A stretch of DNA of 64,000 nt from Curvibacter gracilis ATCC BAA-807. GTDB taxonomy: Bacteria > Pseudomonadota > Gammaproteobacteria > Burkholderiales > Burkholderiaceae_C. Shown here in pieces: positions 9,571-18,437 of this stretch. The DNA lies in assembly GCF_000518645.1 (NCBI RefSeq), contig NZ_KI912466.1, positions 310,988 through 374,987 of the forward strand, written 5' to 3'. The translations under genes were made by a program, and so were the position numbers. Below the pieces are notes generated by a model, which had not been told where the DNA came from, searched no databases, and saw only the letters and a program-made list of their open reading frames with translations. Positions within the stretch are counted from its first letter, which is position 1, and the number at the start of each line of letters is the position of its first letter.

Positions 9571-10406
9571 CCGAGCAGCCTCCGCAGGCCGGCACTGACC
9601 CGATCGGCCAGGGCCACCAGGGCCATGAACACCAGCAGCATGCTGGCCACCTCGGCGCCATTGAACATCTTCATCGAGTTGTCGAGTTGCTGGCCCAACC
9701 CCCCGGCACCGACAAAGCCCAGCACCACCGAGGACCGGATGGCGCACTCCCAGCGGTAGACGGTGTAGGAACTGAGCTCGGCCGCGCAGGTGGGCAACAA
9801 GCCGTGGAAGAAGGCCTGCAGGCGGCCCGCGCCATTGCGCAGCAGGGACTGGGCCGCATGCTGCTCGCCACTTTCCAGGATTTCGCCATAGACCTTGCCC
9901 AACATGCCGGCATAGGTGAGCGCAATGGCCAGCACACCGGCGGTGGGCCCCAGCCCGACCACCCGCACAAACACCAGGGCCCAGACCAGCTCGGGCACGC
10001 TGCGCAGCACGATCAAGAGCGCACGCACAAGCTGGCGCGCCCAGAACGGCCCCCGGGCCATGCGGCCGGACAAGGCCGACACCGACAAGGCCGCGGTCGA
10101 CAGCAAGGTGAGCGGCACCGCCAGCAACCAGCCCAGCGCCACCCCGACCGTGGCCATGGCCACCGTGCGCCAGGACTCGCGCGCCAGCATCGTCAGAAAC
10201 TCGGCCCCGCCCGCCAAGGGCCAGAAGCTGGCCAGAAAGCGCCCGCTGAAGGCCAGCGAGTCGGGCTGCAGCAGGATCCAGGGCTTGAATTCGGTGGCCT
10301 GCAGCAAGGGCCACAGCAGCACCAGCACCACGGCGCAAGCGGCCAGGCGCTGTCGCCAGGCCGGGTCGCGCTGCGGGGCCAGGCGTGCCGCCGGGTTCAA
10401 CGACAC
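9567..10406 (-). CDS. phnE: PhnE-type ABC transporter permease (first copy)
   Basis: 279 residues with about six membrane segments. The PhnE family block YRWECAIRSSVVLGFVGAGGLG is conserved near the C-terminal third, and the coupling region around SLLRNGAGRLQAFFHGLLP precedes it. It resembles the second permease clearly, so the pair probably arose by duplication. Its start lies inside the 3' end of phnC (10-base overlap) and its stop overlaps the next start, so the import genes are one tightly packed operon. Confidence 0.9.
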   Translation of the reverse strand: MSLNPAARLAPQRDPAWRQRLAACAVVLVLLWPLLQATEFKPWILLQPDSLAFSGRFLASFWPLAGGAEFLTMLARESWRTVAMATVGVALGWLLAVPLTLLSTAALSVSALSGRMARGPFWARQLVRALLIVLRSVPELVWALVFVRVVGLGPTAGVLAIALTYAGMLGKVYGEILESGEQHAAQSLLRNGAGRLQAFFHGLLPTCAAELSSYTVYRWECAIRSSVVLGFVGAGGLGQQLDNSMKMFNGAEVASMLLVFMALVALADRVSAGLRRLLG

Positions 10407-11230
10407 GACAGCCCCACCGGCTCCACCAGGTCATCGACATGCAGGCCTGGGGCGGGTGGCCCCTCACCCCGCAGCTCATGTTCGTGCTGGGCATACAGCC
10501 GAGCCAGCCGCTGCGGGCTCACCTCGGCGGCGGGCAGGTCGAACACCAGACGCCCCTCGCGCAGGCCCACGATGCGGGTAAAGCAGGCCAGCGCCACCTC
10601 CACCTGGTGCAGCGAAGCCACCAGGGTGATGTCCCGCTCACGGGCCACCCGCTGCAGGGTGGCCATGGCCTGGCGGGCCCGGGTGGGGTCCAGGGCCGAC
10701 AGGGGTTCATCCACCAGCCACAGCGAGGCCGGTGCCAGCAGGGCACGGGCCAGGCCCACGCGCTGGCGTTCGCCGCCCGACAGGCGATCCACCCGCTCGA
10801 ACAGCTTGTCGCCCAGATCGAAGTGCTCCAGGGCCTCAAAAGCCGCCGGCAGATCGCTGGGGTGGAACAGCGAGGCCAGACTGGCCAGCAGCCCCATGGC
10901 CGGCAGGCGCCCGGCCAGCACCGAGGTGACCACGCGCTGGCGGGGCGGCAGCGGTGGCACCTGGGGCGCCAGGAACAGACGGCCGCGCAGCTGCTGCAGG
11001 CGCCCCCGTGGCAGTCCCCAGGGGTCAAGCCCGTCCAGCCTCAGCACCCCGCTCGAGGGCGGCAGAGCACAGGCCATCACCTGCAGCAGGCTGGTCTTGC
11101 CAGCGCCCGAGGGCCCGATCACGGCCACCTGCTCGCCGGGCCGCAGGCGCAGGCTCAACCCGGCCAGCGCGGCCCGCGCGCCTGCGCGTGCGGCCGGGTG
11201 CTGGGCAGCGACCTGGTCGAGCTCAAGCAT
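10397..11230 (-). CDS. phnC: PhnC-type ABC transporter ATP-binding protein
   Basis: 277 residues from the ATG of MLELDQVAAQ; a TTG three codons upstream is the only alternative. Walker A is GPSGAGKTS at 39-47, the ABC signature LSGGERQRV begins at 150, and Walker B is LWLVDEPLSALD. It energises uptake through the two PhnE permeases. It lies 21 bases downstream of phnD and overlaps the first phnE by 10 bases. Substrate specificity is set by the binding protein, so phosphonate, phosphite or another oxyanion remain possible. Confidence 0.92.
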   Translation of the reverse strand: MLELDQVAAQHPAARAGARAALAGLSLRLRPGEQVAVIGPSGAGKTSLLQVMACALPPSSGVLRLDGLDPWGLPRGRLQQLRGRLFLAPQVPPLPPRQRVVTSVLAGRLPAMGLLASLASLFHPSDLPAAFEALEHFDLGDKLFERVDRLSGGERQRVGLARALLAPASLWLVDEPLSALDPTRARQAMATLQRVARERDITLVASLHQVEVALACFTRIVGLREGRLVFDLPAAEVSPQRLARLYAQHEHELRGEGPPAPGLHVDDLVEPVGLSCR

Positions 11231-11251
11231 CAGACCCAAGGGCGGCTCCGA

Positions 11252-12151
11252 TCAGAGCAGACCGGCGCTGCGCGCGGCCGCTTCGATGCTCTTGTAGTTC
11301 TCGACCTTGGTCGGGATGAAACGGGTGGCGCGCTGCAGGTCCAGCACTTCTTTGCCCTCGGGCGTGCTCTTGTTGAGCGCGAGGAAGGCCTGGGTGATCT
11401 TGTCGCGCAGGGCGGCCGGCATGTCGGCGTGCACCGACCAGTTGTAGTCGTAGTAAGGCGGGGTGGTGTAGAACACCTGCACCTTGCTGGTGTCCACCTT
11501 CTTGTCGGCCACGAACTTGTCCCACACCGAGATGTTGAGCGCCCCGGCCTGCACCTTGCCCGAGGCCACGGCGGCGATGGTGGCGTCATGGGCGCCGCTG
11601 TAGGCAACCCGGCGGAAATCATGCTCGGGGTTGAGGCCGGCCTGCAGCAGGAAGCTGCGCGGCATCAGGTGGCCCGAAGTGCTGCTTTGCGAGCCGAAAC
11701 TCACATCCTTGCCCTTGAGGTCGGCCAGCGACTTGATGGCCGGGTCGGCGCTGATGAAGACCGACTTGAACTTTTCGTCTTCTTCACGCTGCACCAGCGG
11801 GATGATCTTGCCGTTGGAACGCACCTGGGCCTGCACGAAGGTGAAGCCGCCGAACCAGGCCATGTCCACCTTCTTGTTGACCAGGGCCTCCACCGAGGCG
11901 GCGTAGTCGGTGACCGGGGTGTATTCCACCTTGACCGCCAGCTTGGCTTCCAGGTACTTCATCAGCGGCGCGGCCTTGCGGGCCAGCTCGGTGGGCGACT
12001 CGTCGGGGATGGCGGTCACTCGCAGCACCTGCTGGGCCTGGCTCAGCGGGGCCAGGCTCAACAGCGCGGCGGCCAGCAGAGTGCGCAGAGCGGTGTTGCG
12101 GGTGACGAGGCGGGGGGTCGGGCGGGGGGTCGGGCTGATGAGCGAGTGCAT
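11252..12151 (-). CDS. phnD: PhnD-family periplasmic substrate-binding protein
   Basis: 299 residues. A Sec signal peptide (TLLAAALLSLAPLSQA, cleavage near residue 39) precedes a two-lobed type II binding protein. Motifs are TAIPDESPTELARKAAPL, KVDMAWFGGFTFVQA, SSTSGHLMPRSFLL and TTPPYYDYNWSVHAD. Classical phosphonate-binding PhnD proteins share the SSTSG anion-binding loop. The rest of the sequence matches a subgroup that I recall being labelled putative selenate-binding, so the cargo is uncertain. No phosphonate-cleaving genes (C-P lyase, phnX, phnW) lie nearby. It is the first gene of the importer operon. Confidence 0.88.
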   Translation of the reverse strand: MHSLISPTPRPTPRLVTRNTALRTLLAAALLSLAPLSQAQQVLRVTAIPDESPTELARKAAPLMKYLEAKLAVKVEYTPVTDYAASVEALVNKKVDMAWFGGFTFVQAQVRSNGKIIPLVQREEDEKFKSVFISADPAIKSLADLKGKDVSFGSQSSTSGHLMPRSFLLQAGLNPEHDFRRVAYSGAHDATIAAVASGKVQAGALNISVWDKFVADKKVDTSKVQVFYTTPPYYDYNWSVHADMPAALRDKITQAFLALNKSTPEGKEVLDLQRATRFIPTKVENYKSIEAAARSAGLL

Positions 12152-12237
12152 GCAGGGTCCTTGCGGGTCGGGAAGGCCGGCAGGTTACACCGAAAGATTG
12201 TCCGCCCCAACAACGAACTCACATTCGGGTGCAGGCT

Positions 12238-12483
12238 TCAGCCTTTGGCCACAGGCCACGCCGCAGGAGGGTGTTCGCGTGCATCGGGCAGACCCAGCAC
12301 CAGAAAGCAGCTGTCACAGCGTGCATAGGCGACCGGGTCACTCAAAGGCCAGGCCAGATGCTTGTCCTTGGTGCGGGCCCCGCAATAGACCGCCTCGTCG
12401 ATCTCGCTCAGGGCCAAGCGCCCACAGCGCGGGCAGGCCAGGCTGGACAGGTCGATGTTGAACGCGGCGGCTTTGTTGGGCAT
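12238..12483 (-). CDS. Small zinc-ribbon protein
   Basis: 81 residues from the ATG of MPNKAAAFNIDLSS; an in-frame start eight codons earlier (12507) also exists. Two CxxC knuckles, CPRC and CDSC, plus an extra Cys in AVYCGART suggest a single zinc site in a rubredoxin/zinc-ribbon-like fold. There is no signal peptide. The function is unknown. It lies 86 bases upstream of phnD on the same strand and could be the leader gene of the importer transcript. Confidence 0.7.
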   Translation of the reverse strand: MPNKAAAFNIDLSSLACPRCGRLALSEIDEAVYCGARTKDKHLAWPLSDPVAYARCDSCFLVLGLPDAREHPPAAWPVAKG

Positions 12484-12787
12484 GGCAGTCCGGAAATCGA
12501 TGGACAAGGGGCAGGTCGCAAATCAGCTGCCACGCCCATGCGGTCAACAAGGCTTCAACAGCTCACCTGAGGGGATCTTGAAGCAAATGCTGCACCGCAG
12601 CAACCAAAAACCCACCCCACCCGCGCAATAGTTGGCGACGCCGCGCGATTCGCACATCCAGCAAGCCATTCGTGCCGTTTTTGTTCGCAGTACGAAGCTC
12701 CCCTCTCCCCCTGCTGTCGCCCAACGGTCAAACGGTGGCGCCAAGCGGATGTAGCACCGTATGATGGCAAGAAACCAAGACGTCACC
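12484..12787. other. Intergenic region between the zinc-ribbon gene and the sensor kinase
   Basis: About 300 bases separating divergently transcribed genes, lower in GC than its surroundings. Short open frames on the minus strand here have no recognisable protein features and poor codon use. A TATGAT hexamer at 12760-12765 would suit as a -10 element for the kinase gene and would favour the ATG at 12788 over the one at 12761, but no good -35 is visible. Nothing else stands out. Confidence 0.4.
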
Positions 12788-14575
12788 ATGTCCGAAGCCT
12801 CGGCGCCATCGTCCCCTCTCACCCCCCTGATCTCACCCCCTCAGCTGATGCGGGGGTTCACCGGCTCACGCCTGAGCTGGATGGTGGCCCTGTCGGTGCT
12901 GGCCCTGCTGGCCATCGGTTGGGTGGCCGTGGTGCTGACGCTGGATCTGAAGGCCCGTGATGCGCTGGCCGCCGAGGTGCGTCAGAACACCAACCTGGCC
13001 CGGGTGCTGCAAGAGCAGACGGTGCGGGTGCTGGCCTCGGTCGATCAAGCCACGCTGCGCATGCGCGACCTGGCCGTGGCCGGCGAACTGACATCGGCCG
13101 ACTACGTGCGCATTGCCAACGAAACCGGTCTGGTGCCACACATCCTGACCCAGCTGTCGTTGATCGACGCCAAGGGTCGCTTCGTGGGCAGCAACATCGA
13201 CCCGACCGGCGAGAAGACCGGCCACGTCGACCTGTCGTCACGAGAGCACGTTCAGGTTCACCTCGCGCCCGACAAGGTGCCTGACGCATCGCGCCAGATG
13301 AGCGCTGATGGCCTGTACATCGGCAAACCGGTGTTGGGCAAGGTCTCGAACAAATGGACCATCCAGCTGTCGCGCCAGATCCAGAGCAGCGACGGCAAAC
13401 CCTTGGGCGTGATCGTGGCCTCGCTGAACCCGGCCTACTTCGAGCAGTCCTACAGCGAGGTCAACCTGGGCTCACTGGGCGGTGTCACCTTGCTGGGCGA
13501 TGACCGCAATGTCCGCGCCCGGGTGATCGGTGGAGCACCGACCGGCATGGGCACCACCTTGTCGAACAACTCGACCATGGCCCGCCTGCCCCAGAACGAG
13601 CGGGCCGGCTGGTCCATCATCACCAGCAACATCGACAAGGTCGAACGCGTGGCCGCCTACCACCGTGTGGCCGCATACCCTTTGCGCGTGTACGTGCTGA
13701 CCAGCACCGAAAGCGCGCTGAGCGACTGGCGCAGCCTGCGCAATGTGAGCGTGACGCTGATGGGCCTGCTGACCGTGGCCTCGCTGGCCGGCGCCGGGGT
13801 GTTTTTGCGCGGCCTGCGCCAGTTGGAAAACAAGAACCATGCACTGCAGATCAGCGAAGCGCAGGCCCAGTCGGCCAGCCGTGCCAAGAGCGAGTTCCTG
13901 GCCGCCGTGTCGCACGAATTGCGCACCCCCTTGACCAGCATCCGGGGCTTTGCCGAGCTGATGGAGATGCGCCTGGAGCAGCCCCGCTTCAAAGACCAGG
14001 CACGCATGATCCGCAAGGCAGCCGAGCACCTCAATGAGCTGCTCACGGAGATCCTCGATCTGGCCAAGGTGGAGGCTGGTGCCATGCCGGTCACACCCGA
14101 GCCTGTGGCCTTGACCGAGCTGCTGCAATCGACGCTGGACTTTTTCAGCGTGACGGCGGCGCAGAAATCGCTGGACCTCAAGTTGCAACTGGCCCCCAGC
14201 ACCCCACAGACCCTGTTGTGCGATGGCCTGCGCCTCAAACAGATCCTCAACAACCTCCTGTCCAACGCGCTCAAATTCACCGCTGAGGGCAGCGTGACCG
14301 TGGAGGTGGACGCCGGCGACGACAGGGTGAACTTCCATGTGGTGGACACCGGCCCCGGCATTGCCGCCGAGTTGCACGAGACCATCTTCGAGCGCTTCCG
14401 CCAGGGCAATGACCGTGTCAGCTACGAGCACGGCGGCACAGGCCTGGGCCTGTCACTGTCTCGCGCGCTGGCCGGCCTGATGGGCGGCACGCTGACCGTG
14501 CAATCCAGCCCCGGCCAAGGGGCCCGCTTCACCCTCAGCCTGCCGCGTCCGGCCCTCCCCCAGGCAGCGGCCTGA
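12788..14575 (+). CDS. Membrane-bound sensor histidine kinase (Cache-type input)
   Basis: 595 residues from the ATG of MSEASAPSSPL; an ATG nine codons upstream is possible. One membrane helix (LSVLALLAIGWVAVVLTLDL, about 32-52) is followed by a roughly 250-residue periplasmic region resembling a double-Cache sensor (SLIDAKGRFVGSN; LSRQIQSSDGKPLGVIVASLNP). A second helix lies around VSVTLMGLLTVASLAGAGVF. The cytoplasmic part has HisKA with the phospho-acceptor His376 in SHELRTPLTS, then HATPase_c with an N box near 488 (NNLLSNALKF), G1 DTGPGIA and G2 GGTGLGLSLS. No response regulator is adjacent; the next gene encodes a SiaB-like protein that may be its partner. Confidence 0.9.
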   Translation: MSEASAPSSPLTPLISPPQLMRGFTGSRLSWMVALSVLALLAIGWVAVVLTLDLKARDALAAEVRQNTNLARVLQEQTVRVLASVDQATLRMRDLAVAGELTSADYVRIANETGLVPHILTQLSLIDAKGRFVGSNIDPTGEKTGHVDLSSREHVQVHLAPDKVPDASRQMSADGLYIGKPVLGKVSNKWTIQLSRQIQSSDGKPLGVIVASLNPAYFEQSYSEVNLGSLGGVTLLGDDRNVRARVIGGAPTGMGTTLSNNSTMARLPQNERAGWSIITSNIDKVERVAAYHRVAAYPLRVYVLTSTESALSDWRSLRNVSVTLMGLLTVASLAGAGVFLRGLRQLENKNHALQISEAQAQSASRAKSEFLAAVSHELRTPLTSIRGFAELMEMRLEQPRFKDQARMIRKAAEHLNELLTEILDLAKVEAGAMPVTPEPVALTELLQSTLDFFSVTAAQKSLDLKLQLAPSTPQTLLCDGLRLKQILNNLLSNALKFTAEGSVTVEVDAGDDRVNFHVVDTGPGIAAELHETIFERFRQGNDRVSYEHGGTGLGLSLSRALAGLMGGTLTVQSSPGQGARFTLSLPRPALPQAAA

Positions 14576-14643
14576 AACGCGGCTGACCAGCCTGGCGCCT
14601 CGTCATGGCGCCGTCATGCGCGGCCCGAAGAATGGCGCTCGTG

Positions 14644-15300
14644 ATGGCCAACAGCAACTCCATGCAAGCATTCGAAGGGCAACTCGCCAGCGCGGGCTGG
14701 CGCCCCGGTTTGCCGCCGGCTCACGCGACGGTGTCCGGGCGACAAGAGGCATCTGCCGCCCGTGAAGGCTTCGCGGCCTGCGCCCAGCACCCCGGGCTGC
14801 TGTTCTTCCACGCCGGCCCTTTCAATGCCGAGCTGGTGCAGGCAGCCACCCAACGCCTGCGCCAGCGCCTCGATGAGCTGGAGGCGCCCCGACACGCCAA
14901 GGAGCGCCTGCTTCGCGTGTTCACCGCGCTGGCGCGCCACCTGGCCAGGCCGGGGCTTGAGGCGGCAGAGCCCCAGGGGCGCATCGCCGTGGGCGGTCTC
15001 GGTGAGCATTTCTGGGTTCTTTGCAGCCGGCGCCTGCCCTCGGACCAAGTGGCAGGGGTGCGCGCCCGACTGGACACCCTGCGCCTGCTGAGCGCCGACG
15101 AACTCGCCGTGCTCAACCCCGGCGAGCACCGGTTCGACACCCTGAGCGAGGTGGCCGGTGCGCCAGACGAACCCGGGCCTGAAGAGGGCGACTCAGGCTG
15201 GTTGCAGGTGGCCTGCAACAGCTCGGCCCCGATCGAATACGGGTTCTCGAGACCGCTGCCCGATGGCGGCGCCCAGCTTCACGTGCGCGCCTGGATCTGA
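14644..15300 (+). CDS. SiaB-like (DUF6272-type) protein, diverged
   Basis: 218 residues from the ATG of MANSNSMQAFEG; upstream in-frame ATGs at 14605 and 14632 are possible. The core (LLFFHAGPFNAELVQ, KERLLRVFTALARHLARP, GRIAVGGLGEHFWVLCSRRLPSD, LDTLRLLSADELAVLN) follows the order of motifs in SiaB-family proteins, which phosphorylate anti-sigma-antagonist-like partners in the SiaABCD c-di-GMP switch. In typical members the helix ends in a Q-N pair needed for ATP/Mg binding. Here the corresponding place reads A-R-H, so catalysis is doubtful. It starts about 70 bases after the histidine kinase and is presumably co-transcribed. Assignment is by pattern only. Confidence 0.55.
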   Translation: MANSNSMQAFEGQLASAGWRPGLPPAHATVSGRQEASAAREGFAACAQHPGLLFFHAGPFNAELVQAATQRLRQRLDELEAPRHAKERLLRVFTALARHLARPGLEAAEPQGRIAVGGLGEHFWVLCSRRLPSDQVAGVRARLDTLRLLSADELAVLNPGEHRFDTLSEVAGAPDEPGPEEGDSGWLQVACNSSAPIEYGFSRPLPDGGAQLHVRAWI

Positions 15301-15325
15301 GGGATCTGAGCCCGCTGCGCTGGCT

Positions 15326-16105
15326 TCAATCGGCCAGTCGGCTCACCTGCTGGTGCAGGTCCGCCGCCCAGCTGCGGCGGTCACGGCCCAGGGCGTGCTG
15401 CAGTTCGCCGTAATGCACCACCGCCACGATGGGTTCGCTGGTCAGCGTGCGCCACAACGAGCCGACCAGGGTGTCATCCCCCACATAGCACGGCGCCAGC
15501 GAACGCTGGCCATCGGCCGCGTCGACAAACTTCAGGGCCACCGGCTGCACCGGTGCCGCAGCCGACACTGCGGCCTGCAGCAAATTGGCGTGGAAGGGCA
15601 GCACCTGCAGACCGTCCCCCGTGGTGCCCTCGGGAAACACGGCCAGCACGTCGCCGCGCTTCAGGCTGTCGCTCATGTCGTGCACCACCCGCATGGCGTC
15701 ACGGCGTGAAGCGCGCTCGATGAACAAGGTGCCGGCCGCCGAGGCCAACGCACCGATCAGGGGCCAGCGCCGCACCTCGGATTTGGACACGAAGCGGCAA
15801 TGCCGGCTGGCGTGCAGCACCACGATGTCGAGCCAGGAGATGTGGTTGGACACCAGCAGCGCCGGCCCCAGGGGGACCGGTGTGCCCCGCACCTGCAGGG
15901 CAATGCCCAGCACCTGGAGCAGGCGGCTGGCCCAGGCCTGCACCTGCATTTCGCGCTGCTCTGCGCCCAGGCGCGGAAAGCGCAGCATCACGGTCCAAAG
16001 GCCCGCCAACACGTGCAGCAGCACGCGCCACAGGCGCCAGACAGCCTGCAGCGCCCGCAGCCAGGTGCCCGGGGCACCCGGCTGGCGGTGGGTGGAGGGG
16101 TTCAT
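15326..16105 (-). CDS. 1-acyl-sn-glycerol-3-phosphate acyltransferase family protein
   Basis: 259 residues from the ATG of MNPSTHRQPGA; a TTG four codons upstream is the alternative. This is a PlsC-family acyltransferase of phospholipid or ornithine-lipid synthesis, attached to the inner membrane by N-terminal hydrophobic helices (about 20-45). The catalytic HX4D motif is NHISWLD with His88 and Asp93, and the acceptor-binding motif FPEGTT is at 157-162. It is the last gene of the yqgE-ruvX-pyrR-pyrB-pyrC' block, 31 bases after the dihydroorotase-like gene. Confidence 0.9.
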   Translation of the reverse strand: MNPSTHRQPGAPGTWLRALQAVWRLWRVLLHVLAGLWTVMLRFPRLGAEQREMQVQAWASRLLQVLGIALQVRGTPVPLGPALLVSNHISWLDIVVLHASRHCRFVSKSEVRRWPLIGALASAAGTLFIERASRRDAMRVVHDMSDSLKRGDVLAVFPEGTTGDGLQVLPFHANLLQAAVSAAAPVQPVALKFVDAADGQRSLAPCYVGDDTLVGSLWRTLTSEPIVAVVHYGELQHALGRDRRSWAADLHQQVSRLAD

Positions 16106-16136
16106 AGCGCGCAGCAACCCGGACTGAGGCAGCGCC

Positions 16137-17444
16137 TCAGGCGCGCTCGAAGGCCACCTGGCCGCCCACCACCGTGTAGCGCACCTGGCCCGGCATGGCC
16201 GTGCCGGTCAGCTCATAGGCAAACGGGGTGTGCTTGCCCTGGCTGCGCAGCGCCTGCGGCAGCACCTGCCACACGGCTTCGGGGTCGAACACGCACAGGT
16301 CGGCCACGCCACCTTCGATCACCTGGCCCACGCTGGCCTGCAAGGTGCCCAGCGCCGAGCCCAGCACCTGGGCCGGGTCGCGCGTCAGCACCGACAGCGC
16401 GCGCGGCAGGCTCAGACCCAGCTCCTGACCCCACTTGAGGGCCAGGCTGAGCAGCAGCTCAAAGCCGGTGGCACCGGGCTCGCTCTCGGCAAACGGCAGG
16501 GTCTTGGCGTCTTCGTCGACCGGGTTGTGGTCGGACACCAGGGCGTCGATGGTGCCGTCGGCCAGCGCTTCGCGCAGGGCGTCGCGGTCGCGTTGCTGGC
16601 GCAGCGGCGGGGTGAGGCGGGCACGGCTGTCGAAGAAGCCGATGTCGGCATCGATCAGGTGCAGCGAGTTGATGCTCACGTCGCAACTCACGGGCAGGCC
16701 CTCGGCCTTGGCCTGACGCACCAGGGCCACACCGGCGGCGCTGCTCAGGCGGCACAGGTGGACCCGGGCACGGGTGCTGCGCTGCAGCTCGAAGATGGTG
16801 TGCAGGGCGATGGTTTCGGCGGCCACCGGCACGCCGCTCAGGCCCAGGCGGGTGGCCAGGGGGCCGCTGGCGGCCACGCCCTTGCCCAGGTACAGCTCTT
16901 GCGGGCGCAGCCAGACGGTGTAGCCGAAGGTGCTGGCGTATTGCAGGGCGCGCTGCAGCACCTGGGTGCTGACCAGGGGCACCTCGGCCTGGCCGAAGCC
17001 GATGCAGCCGGCCTCGGTGAGCTCGGCCATCTCGGTCAGCACTTCGCCGGCCAGGTTGCGGGTCAGTGCCCCCAGCGGGAACAGGCGCGACTGGTGCAGC
17101 TTCTCGGCACGGAACTTGAGCATCTCGACCAGACCGGGTTCGTCAAGCACCGGGTCGGTGTCGGGCAGGCAGACCACGCTGGTCACGCCGCCGGCCACGG
17201 CCGCCGCCATCTCGGATTCGAGCATGCCCTCGTGCTCGTGGCCGGGCTCGCGCAGGCGCGCCGCCAGGTCCACCAGACCCGGGGCCACCACCAGACCGGT
17301 GGCATCGATCACGCGCTGCGGCGTGAACTCGCCCCGCAGGGCGCCAATCGACACGATGCGGCCCGCGGCCACGGCCACGTCGGCCACTTCGTCACGGCCC
17401 GAGGCCGGGTCGATCACACGGCCGTTCTTGATCAGCAGATTCAT
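16137..17444 (-). CDS. Dihydroorotase-like protein without the metal site (PyrC'/PyrX type)
   Basis: 435 residues, full length for type I dihydroorotase, with the amidohydrolase fold visible throughout. Active enzymes have D-x-H-x-H-L-R at the first barrel strand. Here the same place reads D59-L-A-A-R-L-R65, so both metal-binding His residues are gone (Ala61, Arg63). The downstream motif is SDHNPVDE. This matches the non-catalytic pseudo-dihydroorotases that assemble with aspartate carbamoyltransferase in Pseudomonas and many betaproteobacteria. It lies directly after pyrB (14-base gap), which supports a structural role in a PyrB complex. A real dihydroorotase should be encoded elsewhere. Confidence 0.9.
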   Translation of the reverse strand: MNLLIKNGRVIDPASGRDEVADVAVAAGRIVSIGALRGEFTPQRVIDATGLVVAPGLVDLAARLREPGHEHEGMLESEMAAAVAGGVTSVVCLPDTDPVLDEPGLVEMLKFRAEKLHQSRLFPLGALTRNLAGEVLTEMAELTEAGCIGFGQAEVPLVSTQVLQRALQYASTFGYTVWLRPQELYLGKGVAASGPLATRLGLSGVPVAAETIALHTIFELQRSTRARVHLCRLSSAAGVALVRQAKAEGLPVSCDVSINSLHLIDADIGFFDSRARLTPPLRQQRDRDALREALADGTIDALVSDHNPVDEDAKTLPFAESEPGATGFELLLSLALKWGQELGLSLPRALSVLTRDPAQVLGSALGTLQASVGQVIEGGVADLCVFDPEAVWQVLPQALRSQGKHTPFAYELTGTAMPGQVRYTVVGGQVAFERA

Positions 17445-17458
17445 GGTGTTGCTCTCCC

Positions 17459-18421
17459 TCAGGCCTCGTTGCCGGCCACGATGCTCATCACGGCCATGCG
17501 GACCGCGATGCCGAAGGTGACCTGGGGCAGGATCACCGATTGCTTGCCGTCCACCACGGCCGAGTCGATCTCGACGCCGCGGTTGATCGGGCCCGGGTGC
17601 ATCACGATGGCATCCGGCTTGGCCAGCTGCAGCTTCTCTTCGGTCAGGCCGAAGCTCTTGAAGAACTCCTGGCTGGAGGGCAGCAGCGCGCCGCTCATGC
17701 GTTCGTTCTGCAGGCGCAGCATGATCACCACGTCGCAGTCCTTGATGCCCTCTTCGAGGGTGTGGAACACCTTCACGCCCATCTGCGCCATGTCGCTGGG
17801 CACCAGGGTCTTGGGGCCCACCACACGCACCTCGGCACAGCCCAGGGTGGTCAGGCCGTGGATGTCGGAGCGCGCCACCCGCGAGTGCAGCACGTCGCCC
17901 ACGATGGCCACCGTGAGGTTGGAGAAATCCTTCTTGTAGTGGCGGATGGTGAACATGTCGAGCAGCCCCTGGGTGGGGTGCGCATGGCGGCCATCGCCGG
18001 CATTGATCACGTGCACATGGGGGGCCACGTGCTGGGCGATGAGGTAGGGCGCGCCCGACTCGCTGTGCCGCACCACGAACAGATCGGCCGCCATGGCCGA
18101 CAGGTTGGCGATGGTGTCGAGCAGCGACTCGCCCTTGGAGGCCGAGGAGCGCGCGATGTCGAGGTTGATCACGTCGGCCGACAGGCGCTTGGCCGCGATC
18201 TCGAAGGTGGTCCGGGTGCGGGTGCTGTTCTCGAAGAACAGGTTGAACACGCTCTTGCCGCGCAGCAGGGGCACTTTCTTGACCTCGCGGTCGCTGACGC
18301 TGACAAAGTTGGCCGCCGTGTCCAGGATGTGGGTCACGATGTCCTTGGGCAGGCCTTCGATGGAGAGCAGGTGGATCAGCTCGCCGTTCTTGTTGAGTTG
18401 GGGGTTTCGTTTGTGGAGCAT
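17459..18421 (-). CDS. pyrB: Aspartate carbamoyltransferase catalytic subunit
   Basis: 320 residues from the ATG of [20 protein letters not shown] longer frame upstream overlaps pyrR and is not used by homologues. It catalyses the committed step of pyrimidine synthesis, carbamoyl phosphate plus aspartate to carbamoyl aspartate. The carbamoyl-phosphate loop [10 protein letters not shown] is at 62-71, followed by the mobile-loop region [24 protein letters not shown] and [10 protein letters not shown]. It sits between pyrR and the pseudo-dihydroorotase, consistent with a dodecameric PyrB-PyrC' assembly. There is no PyrI regulatory subunit gene nearby. Confidence 0.97.
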   Translation of the reverse strand: MLHKRNPQLNKNGELIHLLSIEGLPKDIVTHILDTAANFVSVSDREVKKVPLLRGKSVFNLFFENSTRTRTTFEIAAKRLSADVINLDIARSSASKGESLLDTIANLSAMAADLFVVRHSESGAPYLIAQHVAPHVHVINAGDGRHAHPTQGLLDMFTIRHYKKDFSNLTVAIVGDVLHSRVARSDIHGLTTLGCAEVRVVGPKTLVPSDMAQMGVKVFHTLEEGIKDCDVVIMLRLQNERMSGALLPSSQEFFKSFGLTEEKLQLAKPDAIVMHPGPINRGVEIDSAVVDGKQSVILPQVTFGIAVRMAVMSIVAGNEA

Positions 18422-18437
18422 GGCAATTCCCGGTGGT

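Noticed and set aside
12544-12822. Minus-strand open frames in the gap upstream of the sensor kinase
   Set aside because: Cys/Trp/Arg-rich translations without homology cues; they overlap the kinase start and its likely promoter.
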